Of a DNA stretch of 64,000 nucleotides, positions 17,258 through 26,488 are shown one piece after another; positions within the stretch are counted from its first letter, which is position 1, and every line of letters starts with the position of its first letter. Position numbers and translations under genes: made by a program. The DNA is from Woeseia sp. (GTDB taxonomy: Bacteria > Pseudomonadota > Gammaproteobacteria > Steroidobacterales > UBA11654): assembly GCA_019653755.1 (NCBI GenBank), contig BPCL01000006.1, forward strand, positions 1 to 64,000, read 5' to 3'. The notes under the pieces are model-generated. The model made no database searches, had not been told where the DNA came from, and saw only the letters and a list, made by a program, of their open reading frames with translations.

Positions 17258-18474
17258 ATGGATCTAAAAGATAGAAGGAACAAACATTTAGGCAACGCCG
17301 ACAAGTTTTTTTACCAAGAGCCTCTGCATATAGTTAAAGGGGAGGATGTTTGGCTGGAAAGCTCTAGTGGTGAGCGATACTTGGATGTGTATAACAATGT
17401 TGCCCATATAGGACATTCCAACCCAATAGTTGTTGAGGCAATAGCAGCCCAGGCAGCCACTCTTAACACAAACACACGTTATATACATGAAAACATTATT
17501 GAGTTGGCAGAAGAGATAACAGCTACATTTAATAATGAGCTGGAGATTTGTTACTTTTGCTGTAGTGGCAGTGAGGCAAATGATCTGGCGTTGCAAATAG
17601 CAAGAGCACACACAGGACAAAATGGCTGCCTAGTTACCGAAAACGCATATCACGGAAATACCACAGCGGTGTTTCAAATGAGCCCAGAAGATTGTCCTCC
17701 TGAAAAAAAAGAAGAATGGATAGGTTTAGTTGGAGGACCAAAAAAGTATTTGCCGACAAAGAAAAACATATATCTGAAAGCCTTAAAACCGCAGAAAAAA
17801 TTAAAAATAATGGGTCGGCACCAGCAGCCTTTATAGCAGACAACATCTTTAGTAGTGAGGGTATTTTTTCAATCCCAAAGGGTTACCTTAAAAATATGTA
17901 CAGCCTAATCAGGTCCTTCAACGGGCTAGCTATTGCTGATGAGGTTCAGTCTGGTTTTGGACGAACTGGAAAATATATGTGGGGGTTTGAGCACGATAAA
18001 GTTGTTCCAGATATTGTTACTCTGGGTAAACCAATGGGAAATGGTCACCCCATAGCTGCTGTTGTGACAACTCGTGAAATAGCAAAATCATTTAACTCAA
18101 ACCACGGTTATTTTAATACTTTTGGCGGAAATCCGGTCTCTGCCGCCGCGGGTTTAGCGGTCATAAGGTTTGTCAACAACAACAAACTGATAGAACACGC
18201 AGAAAGCGTGGGAAAGCACTTTAAAAAGGGGCTTAATTCAGTGGCAAGAAGGTTAAGTGTTATCCAAGAGGTTAGGGGCAGCGGTCTCTTTATCGGGGTT
18301 GAGCTAAAATCAAACAGGATAACCTCCAAAGCGATAGAAGGACTTTTATCAGAGGGCGTTTTAGTGGGCCAAACAGGGCCTCAAAACAACGTAATAAAAC
18401 TTCGCCCGCCAATGACCTTTAAAAAAGAACACGCCGACCAAGTGATTAAAGCGATAGAAAAGGTTTTAAGTTAG
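17258..18474 (+). CDS. Class III aminotransferase-fold phospho-lyase (one frameshift)
   Basis: A PLP enzyme of the ETNPPL/PHYKPL (AGXT2L) subgroup, about 405 residues. Subgroup marks are YLDVYNNVAHIGHSNP, LNTNTRYIHENI, GSEANDLALQIAR, YHGNTT, ADEVQSGFGRTGKYMWGFE, the PLP lysine in IVTLGKPMGNGHP, and YFNTFGGNPVSAAAG. Members remove phosphate and ammonia from phosphoethanolamine or 5-phosphohydroxylysine. The frame shifts in an A-run near 17743. The adjacent APH-type kinase fits the two-step kinase/lyase route. Its TAG overlaps the convergent xthA end by 4 bases. An ordinary omega-aminotransferase is the main alternative. Confidence 0.88.
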
Positions 18475-19235
18475 TTTAGCTCGATCAGAACAGGCGTGTG
18501 GTCTGAGGGCTTTTCTTGACCTCTGGGTGTTTCATCAATATAACCTTTTACACAACTCTTTTTAAGCGCCTCAGAGATCAAAATTAAATCTATTCTTAGT
18601 CCCATTTTTCTCCTGTAAGCTGCCGCTCGATAGTCCCACCAACTAAATAAACCTTCTTCTTGTTCAAATAACCTAAAGCTGTCTGTAAAACCCAAATCCA
18701 TGATTTTCTTAAGCCATTTTCTTTCGTCGTCGCTGCACAACACCTTGCCCTTCCATAGCTCGGGGTCATGGACATCTTTATCATCGGGCGCGATATTAAA
18801 ATCTCCTAAAACCACTATTTTATTGTTGGTTTTAAGCTGTTGCTCTAGAAGGCTGAGAAGATTCTTTAACCACTTCATTTTATAGTTAAATTTGTCAGAC
18901 CCAACAGTTTGTCCATTGGGAATATAAACATTAATCACTCGAATATCACCGTAGGTTGCAGAGATGACTCTGGTTTGCTCGTCTTTATAGCCATCTATGC
19001 CCTCAACGACATTTTCTGGTTTTGATTTTGCTAATAACGCCACACCGTTATAAGATTTTTGACCGTAGATTTTAGCCTGATACCCGATCTTCTCAATGGC
19101 CTCAAATGGAAACATATCATCCATAACTTTTGTTTCTTGCAAAGCTAAGACATCAGGCTGGCTTGTCTCAAGCCAACTTGTGACGTGCTCTAGTCTTGCC
19201 CTTACTCCGTTTACATTCCAGCTTGCTATTTTCAT
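18471..19235 (-). CDS. xthA: Exodeoxyribonuclease III / AP endonuclease
   Basis: A 254-residue endonuclease/exonuclease/phosphatase-family enzyme that cuts DNA at abasic sites in base-excision repair. All signature motifs are present: SWNVNGVRARL, LALQETKV, NVYIPNGQTVGS, VLGDFNIAPDDKDVH, LRIDLILIS and a terminal SDHTPVLIEL. Cytoplasmic. It stands alone on the minus strand between the phospho-lyase gene (convergent) and glutaredoxin (divergent, 85 bases). A second family member is at 58754-59524. Confidence 0.95.
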   Translation of the reverse strand: MKIASWNVNGVRARLEHVTSWLETSQPDVLALQETKVMDDMFPFEAIEKIGYQAKIYGQKSYNGVALLAKSKPENVVEGIDGYKDEQTRVISATYGDIRVINVYIPNGQTVGSDKFNYKMKWLKNLLSLLEQQLKTNNKIVVLGDFNIAPDDKDVHDPELWKGKVLCSDDERKWLKKIMDLGFTDSFRLFEQEEGLFSWWDYRAAAYRRKMGLRIDLILISEALKKSCVKGYIDETPRGQEKPSDHTPVLIELN

Positions 19236-19320
19236 ATTTATCTTAAGACACTAATTTTTTTGAATATAATAGTGAGTGTAATAAAAGTTTAAATTAAAAA
19301 TAAATTATTAAAAGAACAAT

Positions 19321-19545
19321 ATGAAGGCCGAAATTTATGGTAAACCAGACTGCATACATTGTGAAAAAGCAAAATTTTTGTGCAAGCAAAAAGAAATAGA
19401 GTTCACCTACCAAGAGCTTGGCAAAGATTTTGAGATGGGCTTTATTTTGGAGAAATTTCCAGGAGCCAAAACTTTTCCACAAATTATTGTTGATGGCGAG
19501 CATGTAGGCGGCTACGATGATCTATCAGTTTTTCTTAAAGAATAA
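19321..19545 (+). CDS. Glutaredoxin
   Basis: A 74-residue dithiol glutaredoxin: EIYGKPDCIHCEKAK holds the CxxC active site at about residues 11-14, TFPQIIVDGEHVGGYDDL holds the cis-Pro and GG-hinge. It reduces disulfides with glutathione in the cytoplasm. The length fits the GrxA/GrxC group. It starts after an A+T-rich gap shared with the divergent xthA; TATAAT occurs there near 19265. The exported His-rich gene follows 22 bases later and may be cotranscribed. Confidence 0.92.
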   Translation: MKAEIYGKPDCIHCEKAKFLCKQKEIEFTYQELGKDFEMGFILEKFPGAKTFPQIIVDGEHVGGYDDLSVFLKE

Positions 19546-19567
19546 ATAGTTATAAAGGAGAGAATAA

Positions 19568-19858
19568 ATGAAAAAACTTATCTTAATCAGTTTTATGTTT
19601 TTAGTAGGAGGCTCAGCTTGGGCTGGTGGACATGAGCATGGACATGATCACGATGACGATTTGATTAGTAAGCAAGACTGCAAAGAAATGAAGCAAGGCA
19701 TTGGCGAGCTTTTAGGAATTGCTGACTATTTTTGGAATCAGATTGAGAAAGCATCAGCAGGAGGAAAAGAGGCCGACACCGGAGATTATGAAGGCGCAGG
19801 CTTCTACTCTCAGCAAGCAGCAAATTATTCTGTTGTTTATGACGTGTGGTGTGATTAG
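19568..19858 (+). CDS. Exported His-rich protein of unknown function
   Basis: A 96-residue protein not recognised as a named family. It has a good signal peptide (MKKLILISFMFLVGGSAWA), then a run HEHGHDHDDD at about residues 22-31 that could bind Zn, Ni or Cu, and two Cys (QDCKEM near residue 38 and VWCD at the end) that could form a disulfide. The body is predicted helical with Tyr and Gln near the C-terminus. Preceded by an AAAGGAGAG ribosome site. The neighbouring glutaredoxin suggests, weakly, a redox or metal role. Confidence 0.8.
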   Translation: MKKLILISFMFLVGGSAWAGGHEHGHDHDDDLISKQDCKEMKQGIGELLGIADYFWNQIEKASAGGKEADTGDYEGAGFYSQQAANYSVVYDVWCD

Positions 19859-19861
19859 TTT

Positions 19862-20677
19862 TTAGTTTTCTGGCTCTGAGCTTAATCGATCAATAATTTC
19901 TCTGGTTTTGGGGCGAATGCCGCGCCAAATATAAAAGGATTCAGCAGCTTGCTCAACCAACATACCCCAACCTTGGAGTGATTTTTTAGCTCCGTTTTCA
20001 TCACACCATTTTTGAAAAACGGTTTCACCGTAGCTGTAATTAACGTCATAGCAAACAGAATTTTGTATTGCTACAGGGTTGATCTCAGGCAGAGCCCCTT
20101 CAAGGTGGGCAGAGGTCGTGTTAATCACAATATCAAAGTTTCTATTAATCACCCCTCCCTCCAGACAAGTGATATCCAACAAATGAATATATTGTTCTTT
20201 TAGGCTTATAGCATTCTCGATGGTTCGGTTCGAAAGTGAGAGTTGCTGAGCACTATTCGCAACCAACTGAGGAATAATACTTTGTGCCGTACCACCTGAT
20301 CCAACGATTAAGATCGACTTGTCTTCGATTACAACCTCGTTGCTTTTTAAGTCTTCTATTAAACCCATGCCATCCGTGCTTTCTCCAGATATTCTGCCGT
20401 CTTCAGAAAAGCTTAGTGTGTTAACCGCGCCACATTCTTTGGCGTTGCTGCTTAAATTGTCGCTCATAGAAAAGGCTTGTTTTTTAAACGGCAGAGTTAC
20501 ATTTAAACCCTTCCCCCCTTTAGTGAAAAAACTCTCTACGTGTTCTTCAAAGGATTTTTCATCAGCTTCTAGTTTTTTATAGACTATCTCATGACCCAGT
20601 TGTTCTGCGAACAGGTGATGAATTGTTGGTGACCTGCTATGAGCTATGGGGCTGCCTATTACTGCGTAGTTATCCAT
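19862..20677 (-). CDS. aroE: Shikimate 5-dehydrogenase
   Basis: AroE reduces 3-dehydroshikimate with NADPH in aromatic amino-acid synthesis. The 271-residue product has YAVIGSPIAHSRSP, NVTLPFKKQAF with the catalytic Lys, ECGAVNTLSF, STDGMGLIEDL, the dinucleotide motif IVGSGGTAQS, NRT, and a C-terminal GWGMLVEQAAESFYIW. Last gene of the leftward run smg-topA-tsaC-aroE, the usual gammaproteobacterial order. Confidence 0.96.
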   Translation of the reverse strand: MDNYAVIGSPIAHSRSPTIHHLFAEQLGHEIVYKKLEADEKSFEEHVESFFTKGGKGLNVTLPFKKQAFSMSDNLSSNAKECGAVNTLSFSEDGRISGESTDGMGLIEDLKSNEVVIEDKSILIVGSGGTAQSIIPQLVANSAQQLSLSNRTIENAISLKEQYIHLLDITCLEGGVINRNFDIVINTTSAHLEGALPEINPVAIQNSVCYDVNYSYGETVFQKWCDENGAKKSLQGWGMLVEQAAESFYIWRGIRPKTREIIDRLSSEPEN

Positions 20678-20713
20678 TCTATTTTAGGAACCACTTGTAA
20701 ATATACAGCATTG

Positions 20714-21259
20714 TTATTCTCTAATTTCCTGGCCAGTTAAAATGTTCACAATAGTTGATGGCCTGCTAAAGGAACCGCATTCACCCTCAATAATATAATC
20801 TAAATCAGAGGACATTTCTAAAGACACGTCTTCGGTCTTTCTTAATGGTTCTTGTCCATGATAGTTAGCACTGGTCGAGACTATTGGGAAGTTTAAGGCT
20901 TCAGTCAGCGTTGCTATTATTTTTGTGCTTACAAAACGAAAGGCTAAGGCGTTGTGTTTGCCAGTAATCCAGTAAGGAGCTTTTTCAGTAACAGGAATTA
21001 AATAAGTTGTGGGCCTTTTTGTTTTACTAAAGATTTGCTCTCTATGCCGATCTGTAACGGTTATCCATGATTTGAGTCCTGTTATATTTGAACCTATTAA
21101 AATAAGCCCCATATCAACAGACCTCTGTTTTATTTTTAACAATCTTTTGACTGCTGACTCATTTCTAGGATCGCACCCAAGCCCAAAGCAAGATTCAGTG
21201 GGGTAAGCAATAACGCCTCCATCAAGCAGGATAGATCTTAATTCTTCGAGGCTTTCGAT
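20714..21259 (-). CDS. tsaC: Threonylcarbamoyl-AMP synthase (Sua5/YrdC), no canonical start
   Basis: TsaC makes the threonylcarbamoyl-adenylate used for t6A37 in tRNAs. The protein shows VIAYPTESCFGLGCDPRN, LLKIKQRSVDMGLILI, ALAFRFVS, PIVSTSANYHGQEP and PSTIVNILTGQEIRE. In-frame codons before the YPTES motif run back to a TAA at 21278-21280 with no ATG, GTG or TTG; the first such codon is a TTG at 21142, too late. By alignment with the E. coli protein the best start is an ATC at 21259, just after AAGAAGGG, overlapping topA by 22 bases. A rare start codon or an indel in the adjacent A7 run would both explain this. Confidence 0.85.
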   Translation of the reverse strand: MESLEELRSILLDGGVIAYPTESCFGLGCDPRNESAVKRLLKIKQRSVDMGLILIGSNITGLKSWITVTDRHREQIFSKTKRPTTYLIPVTEKAPYWITGKHNALAFRFVSTKIIATLTEALNFPIVSTSANYHGQEPLRKTEDVSLEMSSDLDYIIEGECGSFSRPSTIVNILTGQEIRE

Positions 21260-23712
21260 TTTTTTGCCCTTCTTTTTTTAGCGGGTGCCTTATCAAGCAA
21301 CTCAAGACACTCACTTAATTCCATGTCTTCTGGCGTTTTATCTTTGGGCACGGAGGCGTTCTTTTTACCATTAGTGATATAAGGACCCCATCGACCATCA
21401 ACAATTTTTACTGGCGAGTCGTCAAAAGTTTTAATTGCTCCTGAGCCTTTATTGTTTCCTATTGAAGCGAGTGCCTCATCTAGATCCATAGTAAAGGGAT
21501 CAGCACCTTTTCTAGCTCTAAAGTTTTTACCGCCTCTTTTTAGGTAGGGTCCATATGGGCCTATAGTAACCAAGATGCTTTCTCCAGACTCAGGGTCTTT
21601 GCCAAGTTCTTTTGGCAAGCTTAGGTATTCTAAAGCCCTATCTAATGTTAGGTCTTCTAGGTTTTCTGATGGCAGTACACCTATATATCTAGGCTTGTTG
21701 CCATTGTCTTTTGTGCCCAATTGAATTGTTGGGCCATATCTCGCTACTCTAGCAATTATAGGCTCACCTGATTCAGGGTGATGACCTAAAACATTGTCTT
21801 CTTGTTTTTCAAAAAGGGCACAAGCATCTTCTAGAGTAATAGCAAACAAAGACTGACCCTCTTTTAAGGAAGCCCACTCCAGTTTATCGTCAGCATCAAT
21901 ATCACCAATTTGAACTGCTGGACCATTTTTTGTCATCCTAGCAAACATTGGTTTTTCAGATTCAGGGTGTTGTCCCAAAGGACGTTGTGGGTTTACATCT
22001 TTTCTTGTAACGGTTGCGCTTACTTTATCGATCCCCTCTATTAGCGGTTGCCAAAACTGATCCAAAACCTCTGTTTTTGTTTTTGTGCCACTAGAGATTG
22101 CATCCAGATTGTCTTCCATTTTGGATGTAAATTCATCATTTACATACTCGGAAAAGCTTGTGTTCAAAAAGTTGCTGACAAGCCTTCCCATATCTGAAGG
22201 CTGATAGCGTTTTTGCTTAAGAATCACATACTCTCTTTCAGTAAGCTTTGATAAAATTTCTGCATAAGTTGATGGTCTGCCTATACCTTTCTCCTCAAGG
22301 GCTTTAATCATGCTCGCATCGTTGTATCTGGGTGGCGGATCAGTAAAGTGCTGCTCTGTTTTTATGCCTGTAAGTTCCACCGTGTCATTTTCTTGGATAT
22401 CTGGAGGCGGATTGTCTGTTACCTGCTCATTGGTTGCTTTGAGGTAGCCAGGGAAAACAAGCTCTTGATCTGAAAACGTAAACACAGCCAGGTCTTGGTC
22501 ATTACTAGGCCTAAATTCGACCGTGGTTCTCTCAAACAAAGCATCTTTCATTTGAGAGGCAATTGTTCTTTGCCAAATAAGCGTATATAACTTATGTTCG
22601 TCTGTGTTAAGCATATTGTTGGTTTGCTCAGGGGTTAGCGAAATATCGACAGGGGTAATGGCACCATGTGCTTCTTGGGTATTTTTTGCTTCTTTTTTGT
22701 TTTTAAAATATCTTTTTTCAAGATAATCATTCCCATAGAGCTCAATAACTTTCTCTCTTATGCTTGGGACTTTTCCTTCATCAATTTCTATAGAATCTGT
22801 CCTTATGTAGGTTATTAAACCGCCGCCCTCTCTCGCATAAAGAGATTGTGCTATTTGCATCGTTCTTTTTGGAGTAAAGCCAAACTTATTTGAAGCTTGT
22901 TGTTGAAGCACCGAGGTTCTTAGAGGCGACTTAGGCGATCGTTTAATCTTCTTTTTCTCAATCTTTTTTGCCAACATTTTGCCATCTGAGGCTAGCTGTA
23001 TCTCATTAATTTTTTCATCAACCATTGGTTGAGATGTGAAGGTGAATTTCTTTACTGGTTCCTCACCAATTTTTGACAGCTTTGCTTCAAAAACATTTGT
23101 AGATCGAAGCTCTGCTGAAATTGACCAATATTCTTCAGGAACAAAAGACTCTATTTCACGTTCTCTTTCTACGACCATTCTAAGTGCTGGGCTTTGAACC
23201 CTGCCTGCAGAATGGTTATTGCTAGGAAACAACCTCCAAAGAAGAGGTGATAGCGTAAAACCAAAATGTCTATCGAGAGCTCTCCTGGTTTCTTGAGAGA
23301 GCACTAAGTCCATTGCTATCTCTCCAGGGTTAGCTATGGCTTGATTGACTGCTTTTTTGCTAATTTCATAAAAGACAGCACGACTAATTTTCCTTTTATT
23401 ATCGGCGGCCTTATTTTTAGGAGTTAGTATATCTGCTACATGCCAAGCTATGGCCTCTCCTTCCCTGTCAGGATCTGTTGCTAGAATGACTTCATCACAC
23501 TTTTTCGCTGAAGACTTTATCTTTTTCACAGCATCTTCTTTTCCTGGGCTGATGATGTAGCTCATTGAGTAATTATTTTCAGGATCTATAGCGTTTTTCT
23601 TTGGAAGTTCTCTGATATGCCCAATAGTAGGAAGTACTTGGTATTCATCACCCAAATACTTTTCTATCGTTTTTGCCTTCGCAGGCGATTCAACTATTAC
23701 AAGTTTGCTCAT
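21238..23712 (-). CDS. topA: DNA topoisomerase I
   Basis: An 824-residue type IA topoisomerase that relaxes negative supercoils. The Toprim domain opens the protein (LVIVESPAKAKTIEKYL, ATDPDREGEAIAWH), the active-site Tyr is in GGGLITYIRTDS near residue 305, and KALEEKGIGRPSTYA follows. The C-terminus lacks zinc ribbons and instead carries repeats of the small C-terminal type (GQHPESEKP, GHHPESGEP, GKDPESGES, each followed by a GP element), ending in a Lys-rich tail AKKRRAKKSKASKN. Sits between smg and tsaC as in relatives. Confidence 0.96.
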   Translation of the reverse strand: MSKLVIVESPAKAKTIEKYLGDEYQVLPTIGHIRELPKKNAIDPENNYSMSYIISPGKEDAVKKIKSSAKKCDEVILATDPDREGEAIAWHVADILTPKNKAADNKRKISRAVFYEISKKAVNQAIANPGEIAMDLVLSQETRRALDRHFGFTLSPLLWRLFPSNNHSAGRVQSPALRMVVEREREIESFVPEEYWSISAELRSTNVFEAKLSKIGEEPVKKFTFTSQPMVDEKINEIQLASDGKMLAKKIEKKKIKRSPKSPLRTSVLQQQASNKFGFTPKRTMQIAQSLYAREGGGLITYIRTDSIEIDEGKVPSIREKVIELYGNDYLEKRYFKNKKEAKNTQEAHGAITPVDISLTPEQTNNMLNTDEHKLYTLIWQRTIASQMKDALFERTTVEFRPSNDQDLAVFTFSDQELVFPGYLKATNEQVTDNPPPDIQENDTVELTGIKTEQHFTDPPPRYNDASMIKALEEKGIGRPSTYAEILSKLTEREYVILKQKRYQPSDMGRLVSNFLNTSFSEYVNDEFTSKMEDNLDAISSGTKTKTEVLDQFWQPLIEGIDKVSATVTRKDVNPQRPLGQHPESEKPMFARMTKNGPAVQIGDIDADDKLEWASLKEGQSLFAITLEDACALFEKQEDNVLGHHPESGEPIIARVARYGPTIQLGTKDNGNKPRYIGVLPSENLEDLTLDRALEYLSLPKELGKDPESGESILVTIGPYGPYLKRGGKNFRARKGADPFTMDLDEALASIGNNKGSGAIKTFDDSPVKIVDGRWGPYITNGKKNASVPKDKTPEDMELSECLELLDKAPAKKRRAKKSKASKN

Positions 23713-23775
23713 AATTACAGCTTCTTATTAGGACAACTATGCCCAGAGGCACTGATTATAAATACAAAAGATTGA

Positions 23776-24264
23776 TTAATTCAACGTTTTTGGCTTATCT
23801 ATTGAGTCTTCTCCACCATATGCATGGAGTCTTACCTCGATAGAGGGCTCTTGAAATAGCATCAGAATGCTCAGCGCTTTTACTACCTCTATATCCATTG
23901 GCTCAAAACCAATTGAAGTTAGTTTATCGATTAACAGCTCTCTTTTCTGGGGAGTCAACAAACCGAATTTTTCTAATCTTGTAATATAGTTTTGACACTC
24001 TTCGTCTAGAAGAGCTTTTTCTTCAGCTGCAAAGATCCTTGTTGAAAGCTTATGGGGACTAACAATTTTTGTTTTGTTAGGCGAGTCTTTGAAAATTTCT
24101 ACCCAGTCCATAGCATGATCAATGGCGTTTTCCTCAAAGCCAGCCCCTAATAGGTGCTTTCTTATTTCAAAATTACTTCCAGACTCTCTATCAGGGTCTT
24201 CAGAGTAGTACTCGAAAAGATAAAGCAGTATGTCTAGGAAGTCTTCTTTTAAGTTTTGATTCAT
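23776..24264 (-). CDS. smg: Smg family protein (DUF494)
   Basis: A 162-residue DUF494 protein of unknown function, found next to topA, dprA and def in many gamma- and betaproteobacteria. Features include LKEDFLDILLYLFEYY at the N-terminus, IRKHLLGAGFEENAID, and IRIFAAEEKALLDEECQNYI-like text in the middle (residues RIFAAEEKALL). I use the ATG at 24264 because homologs begin near MKE.LDILLYL; an upstream in-frame start at 24303 would add 13 residues. dprA, usual here, is absent. Confidence 0.9.
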   Translation of the reverse strand: MNQNLKEDFLDILLYLFEYYSEDPDRESGSNFEIRKHLLGAGFEENAIDHAMDWVEIFKDSPNKTKIVSPHKLSTRIFAAEEKALLDEECQNYITRLEKFGLLTPQKRELLIDKLTSIGFEPMDIEVVKALSILMLFQEPSIEVRLHAYGGEDSIDKPKTLN

Positions 24265-24437
24265 TTGATAAAAGAAATAGTTTATACGTTGAGGATGTAT
24301 CAAAACCCGAACAAGGTCAAACTCTTTTTTTTAAGGTAATTTTCTATGGAAAGCAGATGTTTTGGAAAAAAACAACAACATCGTGATATTATATTTCTCC
24401 GCAATTTTTATGGCTGGTTAAAGGAATGACACTAGGT

Positions 24438-24977
24438 ATGATAAAAGATATGGAGTTACTACAGTTTCCAGACGAAAGGCTAAGGAGGGTTTCTGAGCCC
24501 GTAGAAAGTTTTGATGAAGAAATAAAGCTTTTATCAAAAGAAATGTTAAAAATTATGTACCAATCCAAAGGTATTGGCCTTGCTGCGCCACAAGTAAACA
24601 AAACAATTAGGATGATTGTTATTGATGTGAGCGAAAAACGAAACGAGCCAATGGTTTTTGTAAACCCTAGGTTGGAAAAGGTTTCAGGAAATGTTGATAG
24701 TAGCGAAGGCTGTCTTTCAGTTCCAGAAATAAGGACTACCGTCCAAAGATACAAACAGGTAGAGCTACACGCACAAAATATCGATGGCTCAGAAATCAGG
24801 ATGGAGGCAGATGATTTACTATCGATTTGTATCCAACATGAGATTGATCATCTAGATGGAAAGCTTTTTATTGATTATGTTCCAAATGTAAAGCTCCAAA
24901 GACTTAGAAAAAAGATAGCTAAACAGAAAAAACTATCTTCCGAAAAGCCACAGGGAACCAGTGTAAGCATAGTTTGA
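24438..24977 (+). CDS. def: Peptide deformylase
   Basis: Removes the N-formyl group from nascent proteins; metal enzyme. Motifs in order: GIGLAAPQVN (motif 1), EGCLSVPE (motif 2, Cys metal ligand) and QHEIDHLDGKLF (motif 3, HExxH). Around 179 residues. Three in-frame ATGs are possible (24426, 24438, 24450); 24438 gives a typical N-terminus before FPDERLRR. It is divergent from smg and 14 bases upstream of fmt. Confidence 0.95.
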   Translation: MIKDMELLQFPDERLRRVSEPVESFDEEIKLLSKEMLKIMYQSKGIGLAAPQVNKTIRMIVIDVSEKRNEPMVFVNPRLEKVSGNVDSSEGCLSVPEIRTTVQRYKQVELHAQNIDGSEIRMEADDLLSICIQHEIDHLDGKLFIDYVPNVKLQRLRKKIAKQKKLSSEKPQGTSVSIV

Positions 24978-24991
24978 GTTAGGGTTAACCA

Positions 24992-25933
24992 ATGATTTCA
25001 GATAAAACCATAGTATTTGCGGGCTCTTCACTCTTCTCTTTGCCAATTTTGCAAGCGACAGTTGATCTTGGCTTTCAGTCAACGATAGTTCTTACCCAGC
25101 CACCAAAAAAACAAGGAAGAGGCCTAGAAAAGAGACCTAACCCAACAATGGAACTAGCTGAAAAACTAGATCTTGAGACAATAACTATCGAAAACTTTAA
25201 CGATGAGCAAACTAAAAAAATATTTAACTCTTTGTCACCCGATGTTTTTTTATCAGCAGCATACGGCAAGCTAATACCTAATTGGTTCTTCGAGCTTTTT
25301 AGTTCAGAAGTTTTAAATGTTCACCCTTCACTATTGCCCACATGGAGAGGCGCCTCACCAATACAATCTGCAATACTCAATGGCGACAAAGTTACAGGCA
25401 TATCCATTATGAGGATGACAACACAAATTGATGAAGGACCTGTTTTTTTGTCGGAAAAAATAAATATCGACAAAAACGATACTTCGACAAGCCTTTCTGA
25501 AAAGCTATCAAAATTAGCCGGGAAAATAATAAAAAAGTCATTAGAACAAATACTATCCGGTGAAATACAAGCTCAGGAACAAAAGCATGACAACGCAACC
25601 TTTTCAAAAAAAATACAAAAATCTGACGGTAGAGTTGCTTGGGAAAATACAGCAGAATCCATAGACAGAAAAGTTAAGGCTTATAACCCTTGGCCAATAG
25701 CGTTTACTCATCTTGGGGAACAATATCTTAGGATTTGGGACACAGATTTGTCCGCAGACATTAACAACTATAACAAACCAGGCGCAGTGATAGAGCATAA
25801 TCAAGAAGGTGTGTTGGTTTCAACAGGCAAGGGAAACCTGCTAATAAAAAAAATTCAACTGGCCGGAAAAGACTCTATGGACGCCTCAGCTTTTGCAAGG
25901 GGCGTTAATCTAAAAGACAAAATTTTTCATTAA
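24992..25933 (+). CDS. fmt: Methionyl-tRNA formyltransferase
   Basis: Formylates initiator Met-tRNA with 10-formyl-THF. The 313-residue product has the start IVFAGSSLFSLPIL, PPKKQGRGL, LNVHPSLLPTWRGASPIQ with the catalytic His, and MTTQIDEGPV, then a C-terminal OB domain with AYNPWPIAF. Paired with def. rsmB, which usually follows fmt, is missing; DUF4390 follows after 3 bases. Confidence 0.96.
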   Translation: MISDKTIVFAGSSLFSLPILQATVDLGFQSTIVLTQPPKKQGRGLEKRPNPTMELAEKLDLETITIENFNDEQTKKIFNSLSPDVFLSAAYGKLIPNWFFELFSSEVLNVHPSLLPTWRGASPIQSAILNGDKVTGISIMRMTTQIDEGPVFLSEKINIDKNDTSTSLSEKLSKLAGKIIKKSLEQILSGEIQAQEQKHDNATFSKKIQKSDGRVAWENTAESIDRKVKAYNPWPIAFTHLGEQYLRIWDTDLSADINNYNKPGAVIEHNQEGVLVSTGKGNLLIKKIQLAGKDSMDASAFARGVNLKDKIFH

Positions 25934-25936
25934 ACA

Positions 25937-26488
25937 ATGCTTAGTTTTAGAAAATTTTTTCATGTCAGTATAGCTTTCTTCGCTCTGACAAGCGTTATAG
26001 CCATAAAGGCAGAAGGAAGCGGTTCGTCTTATATAGATAATGGGGTTTATTATAGCGACATAGAAATACCAATTAACTTCGAAAAGGAACAAATTAAAGC
26101 ACTTGAGTCTGGCATCATTTTTAACCTAGAGCTTAACCTTAAAATTGTGGACATTAGAAACTGGCGTTTAGATAGAGATATTGGAGAGTTAACCCAAGTC
26201 TATGCAATAGAGTTTAACGCCTTTACTCGTCGTTACACAGTTTCAAACAAGAACACTGGGAGGCAAGCTTCTATGGCCATGATACGAGAGGTTAGCGAGT
26301 ATTTAAGCGCAATAAAAAAGTTACCACTTGTTGACGATTCTTTGTTAGACCTTGATGCTGATTACACTGTAATCTTAGATTCTAGGCTCAGGGCACAAGG
26401 AATGTCTCCGTGGATGAAAACAATCTCATTTTGGAGAGAAAGTCTTGACTCAGATTTGGAGCAAATTCAATGGCAACTATTCAGATAA
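25937..26488 (+). CDS. DUF4390 exported protein
   Basis: A 183-residue protein of the DUF4390 family with an N-terminal hydrophobic signal (FFHVSIAFFALTSVIAIKA). The body has IPINFEKEQIKALESGIIFNL and RYTVSNKNTGRQ, typical of the family, which is nearly always encoded directly upstream of an NtrY-like histidine kinase. The overlap of 19 bases with the kinase gene supports a shared operon. Likely periplasmic or membrane anchored; possible accessory to the kinase, function unproved. Confidence 0.85.
   Translation: MLSFRKFFHVSIAFFALTSVIAIKAEGSGSSYIDNGVYYSDIEIPINFEKEQIKALESGIIFNLELNLKIVDIRNWRLDRDIGELTQVYAIEFNAFTRRYTVSNKNTGRQASMAMIREVSEYLSAIKKLPLVDDSLLDLDADYTVILDSRLRAQGMSPWMKTISFWRESLDSDLEQIQWQLFR

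Noticed and set aside
15356-18474. Pseudogenes in the catabolic operon
   Set aside because: Each of three genes has one homopolymer or single-base indel with full motifs on both sides, the same pattern as in essential genes here, so they are read as intact.
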